The translations under genes were made by a program, and so were the position numbers. Shown here in pieces: positions 31,560-33,992 of a DNA stretch of 33,992 bases. The DNA comes from an uncultured Clostridia bacterium (GTDB lineage Bacteria; Bacillota; Clostridia; Oscillospirales; Acutalibacteraceae). Location: positions 1 through 33,992 of the forward strand of contig CAMHEZ010000024.1 in NCBI GenBank assembly GCA_946184295.1, written 5' to 3'. The notes beneath the pieces are model-generated. The model was not told where the DNA came from and did not search any database. It saw only the letters and a list, made by a program, of their open reading frames with translations. How positions within the stretch are numbered: position 1 is the stretch's first letter; the number at the start of each line of letters is the position of its first letter.

Positions 31560-31778
31560 TTAGCGAAGCGTGGGAGTCCAGGGGAGAAAAAAAGAATAAA
31601 GAATAATGAATAACGAATAATGAAAAATAGCCGCGAATGCGGCGCGGGGTGCAGGGGGCAAGCTCCCTGCCGAGGTCAAGGGCGAGTAGCCCTTGCAGGG
31701 GGTGGGGCAGCGCCCCACGAGCAGGCGCAGCCTGCGAGCCACACGCGCCAAGACGAAAAACGCACCCCGGCGAATCCC
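31560..31778 (-). repeat. interspersed palindrome-mosaic element, copy I, with heptamers inside
   Basis: Minus orientation, beginning at the GH25 stop (TTAGCGAAGCG) and ending ACCCCGGCGAATCC. A heptamer array sits inside it at 31593-31627. It carries GGGGCAGCGCCCC and the GCCGCGAATGCGGCGCGG module shared with B1. Confidence 0.8.
31593..31627 (+). repeat. 7-bp tandem array after the GH25-like gene
   Basis: AGAATAA, AGAATAA, TGAATAA, CGAATAA, TGAAAAA. It starts about 33 bases past the stop, in plus orientation for this plus-strand gene. Confidence 0.85.
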
Positions 31779-31813
31779 TCAAAATCCCCGTCAACAAAGG
31801 AGATGAACCGATC

Positions 31814-32221
31814 ATGACCGTAATCGAAATGGCAAGAGAGCTGGGTAAGGTGATTCAGGAGTCCGAGGAATACAAGGCACTCGCCGATGCCAGAACCGCC
31901 AGCGATAACGATGAAACATTGCAGGAACAGATTCAGCACTTCAACCTGATCCGCATGAAGATGGACATTGAATCGTCCAAGCCGGAACCGGACGAGGAAA
32001 AGCTGAAAAACCTCAATGAAGAGCTGATGACCGTTTACACCGAGGTCATGGGCAGTGAAAAGATGGTTGCCTTCAACGTGGCAAAAGAGGCCATTGATTC
32101 CCTCATGAACAATGTGACCACGCTGCTTTCCGCCGTGGTAAACGGCGCGGACCCCGCCACCTTCGACCCCGAACAGGCGGGCTGCTCCGGCAGCTGCTCC
32201 ACCTGCGGCGGCTGCGGCTGA
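31814..32221 (+). CDS. YlbF/YmcA family protein with Cys-rich C-terminus
   Basis: A 135-residue helical protein of the com_ylbF family. In Bacillus subtilis YlbF, YmcA and YaaT form a complex that carries iron-sulfur clusters and helps RNase Y cut mRNA. The body (IEMARELGKVIQESEEYK, AFNVAKEAIDSLM) fits the family. The tail reads GCSGSCSTCGGCG, five cysteines in 13 residues, which suggests metal or Fe-S binding by this protein itself. ATG at 31814 follows AAAGGAG. It lies between interspersed copy I and a heptamer array. Confidence 0.8.
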   Translation: MTVIEMARELGKVIQESEEYKALADARTASDNDETLQEQIQHFNLIRMKMDIESSKPEPDEEKLKNLNEELMTVYTEVMGSEKMVAFNVAKEAIDSLMNNVTTLLSAVVNGADPATFDPEQAGCSGSCSTCGGCG

Positions 32222-32250
32222 AACGGAAACGCTCACGTTCGTTCGCTCAA

Positions 32251-32285
32251 TGAAGAATGAATAGTGAATAATGAATAAATAATAA
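32251..32285 (+). repeat. 7-bp tandem array after the ylbF-like gene
   Basis: TGAAGAA, TGAATAG, TGAATAA, TGAATAA, ATAATAA, beginning 30 bases after the stop. The array at 32391-32425 is its approximate inverse on the other side of the shared terminator. Confidence 0.85.
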
Positions 32286-32321
32286 AAATTGCAGTTTTTC
32301 ACTGCGTTTCGTTATGACAAA

Positions 32322-32370
32322 ATCCCCTGTGAATCAACTAAGGCTGATTCACAGGGGATATTTTTATTTT
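32322..32370. terminator. shared terminator between convergent ylbF and cysS
   Basis: A perfect 15-bp stem, ATCCCCTGTGAATCA (32322-32336) with TGATTCACAGGGGAT (32345-32359), then a T-rich run on the plus strand and TTTTG on the minus. Confidence 0.9.
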
Positions 32371-32390
32371 AAGGGCGAAGCCCTTCCTCA

Positions 32391-32432
32391 ATTATTCATT
32401 ATTCATTATTCTTTATTCGTTATTCACTACTT
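32391..32432 (-). repeat. 7-bp tandem array over the cysS stop codon (GAATAAT class)
   Basis: ATTATTC three times, TTTATTC, GTTATTC, ACTACTT on the plus strand. The cysS stop TAG (32427-32429) is in the last, degenerate unit. Confidence 0.9.
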
Positions 32433-33836
32433 CTGTTTGTGCCACTTGACGCCCTGCGGGGTGTCTTCCAGAATGATGCCCTGCGCTTTGAGTTCGTCGC
32501 GAATGCGGTCGGCCTCGGCGAAGTTCTTGGCTTTGCGGGCGGCCTGACGCTGCTCGATGAGGGCTTCAATCTCGCTGTCGAGGGACTCGGTTTTCTGGTT
32601 GTAGAGCAGACCCAGCACATCGGCCAGTTCCCGGTAAAGGTCGAGCGCGAACTGCGCCAGCTCCTTGGAATGGGTCGAGGACGCGCCGAGATGGGTGTTG
32701 ATGTCGCGTGCGAGATCGAAGAGCGCGGAAACGGCTCCGGCGGTATTGAAATCCTCTTCCATGCTGTCGATGAAATGCTGCTTATGGGTGAGGAGCTGTT
32801 CCTTGATGGCGTCCTCGCCGTCCTGCCAGCCGGACGGCGCTTTGGAAAGGTAGAATGTCACGTTTTCCAGCGCGGTGTAAAGACGCGCCAGCGCGGACTT
32901 ATTCTGCTCGATGATGTCCACGGAGTAGTTGATCGGGCTGCGGTACTGACTGGACAGCATGAAGAGGCGAATCGGCTCATAGCCGTATGCCTCGCCCACG
33001 TCGCGGACGGTGAAGAAGTTGCCCAGCGATTTGCTCATCTTCTGGTTGTCCACGTTGATGAAGCCGTTGTGCATCCAGTAATTCGAGAAGGGCTTGCCGG
33101 TGCAGCATTCGGACTGCGCGATTTCGTTTTCATGATGGGGGAAGATGAGGTCCTGCCCGCCGCAGTGAATGTCGATCGTCTCACCCAGCAGCGCGAGGTT
33201 CATGGCGGAGCATTCGATGTGCCAGCCTGGACGGCCCTTGCCCCACGGGGATTCCCAATAGGGTTCGCCCTCCTTGGCGGCCTTCCAGAGCGCGAAGTCG
33301 GCGCGGTCGCGCTTGATGTCGCCCGCATCCACGCGTTCGCTCGCGCCGGCGACCAGCTCGTCGAGCGGCAGGTGAGAGAGCTTGCCGTATTCCGGGAAGG
33401 TCTTGGTGCTGAAATACACGTCGCCGCCAGCCTCATAGGCGTGGCCCTTTTCGATGAGCGTCGCGACAATTTCGATGATCTTGTCGATGTTTTCGGTCGC
33501 CTTAGGGTGGATATTGGCGGGTTTCACGCCCATTGCCTTGACGTCCTTCCAGTATTCGTCGATGTAGCGTTCCGAGATGACCTTGTAGTCCACGCCCTCG
33601 GCCTTGGCCTTGTTGATGATCTTGTCGTCCACGTCGGTGAAGTTCTGCACGAACGTCACCTTGTAGCCGCGCCACTCGAAATAACGCCGCAGCGTGTCAA
33701 AGGTGATGATGGGGCGGGCGTTGCCGATGTGAATGAGGTTGTAGACCGTCGGCCCGCAGGCGTACATCTTGACTTCGCCTTCCGTCATGGGGACAAAGTC
33801 CTCTAATTTGCGCGATAATGTGTTGAAAATTCTCAT
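32427..33836 (-). CDS. cysS: cysteinyl-tRNA synthetase
   Basis: A 469-residue class I synthetase that charges tRNA-Cys. The zinc and cysteine-binding Cys is C27 ([10 protein letters not shown]). The HIGH signature is HIGN (36-39), and KMSKS lies in [11 protein letters not shown]. Other landmarks are [10 protein letters not shown] and [23 protein letters not shown] tRNA-binding part lies toward the C-terminus. I prefer the ATG at 33836 to the TTG at 33845, because GAGAGG would be only two bases from the TTG. I found no T-box (TGGNACCGCG) in the short upstream stretch available. The stop is in a heptamer array. Confidence 0.96.
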   Translation of the reverse strand: MRIFNTLSRKLEDFVPMTEGEVKMYACGPTVYNLIHIGNARPIITFDTLRRYFEWRGYKVTFVQNFTDVDDKIINKAKAEGVDYKVISERYIDEYWKDVKAMGVKPANIHPKATENIDKIIEIVATLIEKGHAYEAGGDVYFSTKTFPEYGKLSHLPLDELVAGASERVDAGDIKRDRADFALWKAAKEGEPYWESPWGKGRPGWHIECSAMNLALLGETIDIHCGGQDLIFPHHENEIAQSECCTGKPFSNYWMHNGFINVDNQKMSKSLGNFFTVRDVGEAYGYEPIRLFMLSSQYRSPINYSVDIIEQNKSALARLYTALENVTFYLSKAPSGWQDGEDAIKEQLLTHKQHFIDSMEEDFNTAGAVSALFDLARDINTHLGASSTHSKELAQFALDLYRELADVLGLLYNQKTESLDSEIEALIEQRQAARKAKNFAEADRIRDELKAQGIILEDTPQGVKWHKQK

Positions 33837-33871
33837 ATGTTTCAAGTCCTCTCTGTGATGGATTGCTTTTG

Positions 33872-33992
33872 GGGGATTCGCCTATCCCCGTCGCAAGTCT
33901 GAGCGCGTCGCGCTCGCAGGCCGTTGGCCTGCTCGTGGGGCGCTGCCCTGGACCTGCCAGGGAGCTTGCCCCCTGGACCCCGCGCTCGCATG
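33872..33992 (+). repeat. interspersed palindrome-mosaic element, copy J, cut by the window end
   Basis: GGATTCGCCTATCCCCGTCG through CTCGTGGGGCGCTGCCC and CCAGGGAGCTTGCCCCCTGG to CGCGCTCGCATG at the edge. The last 60 bases closely match copies D and E. Confidence 0.85.

Noticed and set aside
33837..33992. A T-box leader for cysS, and likewise for ilvE at 1376-1500
   Set aside because: No TGGNACCGCG T-box sequence or antiterminator hairpin in either upstream region. The cysS upstream region is partly filled by a repeat and cut by the window end.
1..33992. tRNA or rRNA genes
   Set aside because: No T-loop GGTTCRANTCC with matching acceptor stem and no rRNA sequence was recognised on either strand by eye. 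A tRNAscan run would settle it.

Overview
The window reads as chromosome of a GC-rich, endospore-forming-type member of the Clostridia, most likely Oscillospiraceae/Ruminococcaceae. The evidence is a DUF5711 protein, a ClpE-type chaperone with an N-terminal zinc finger, a SpoIIQ-like M23 protein, a YlbF protein, an ECF transporter component beside a MocR regulator, strong AGGAGG ribosome sites and TTGACA/TATAAT promoters with 17-base spacers. The genus cannot be fixed from the sequence alone. I call 28 protein genes and no tRNA, rRNA or CRISPR array.

Layout. 1-307: a possible stand-alone structured RNA and two terminators. 308-5174: ilvE, the M23 protein and clpE. 5244-11413 (minus): pgsA, cvpA, a DUF5711 propeller, truA and two tandem L,D-transpeptidases. 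11666-16830: an accessory-looking block with an Rpn/PD-(D/E)XK nuclease, a secreted Cys/His hydrolase, a PIN toxin-antitoxin pair between two copies of one terminator, and a lone VapE-type ATPase followed by iteron-like repeats. 16866-20301: a vitamin B6 salvage locus (MocR/PdxR-type regulator, ECF S component, pyridoxal kinase). 20425-26998: a BspA-like LRR protein, rsmE, a VanY-type carboxypeptidase, and an operon of a degenerate MNT-HEPN pair with a LytR-CpsA-Psr protein. 27458-33836: pyrG, miaB, a GH25-fold protein lacking most catalytic acids, ylbF and cysS.

Working together. At least seven proteins act on or in the cell envelope (two L,D-transpeptidases, M23, VanY, LCP, GH25-like, secreted Cys/His hydrolase), beside phosphatidylglycerol synthesis. 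Three of them carry Thr/Lys/Ser-rich tandem linkers that probably span or bind the wall. The rest is housekeeping: tRNA and rRNA modification, CTP synthesis, Cys-tRNA charging and branched-chain amino acid metabolism.

Two non-coding systems dominate the spaces between genes. First, short 7-bp tandem arrays (TTAGCCG-like, GAATAGT-like, GAATAAA-like) sit on the stop codons of eight genes, nearly all the last gene of a transcription unit. Because 7 is coprime to 3 and each unit carries TAA or TAG, three units put a stop in every frame. Second, about eleven copies of a 120-220 bp GC-rich interspersed element built from interchangeable small palindromes lie between genes, often directly abutting the 7-bp arrays. 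These two systems and the VapE-linked iteron cluster are the most unusual content.
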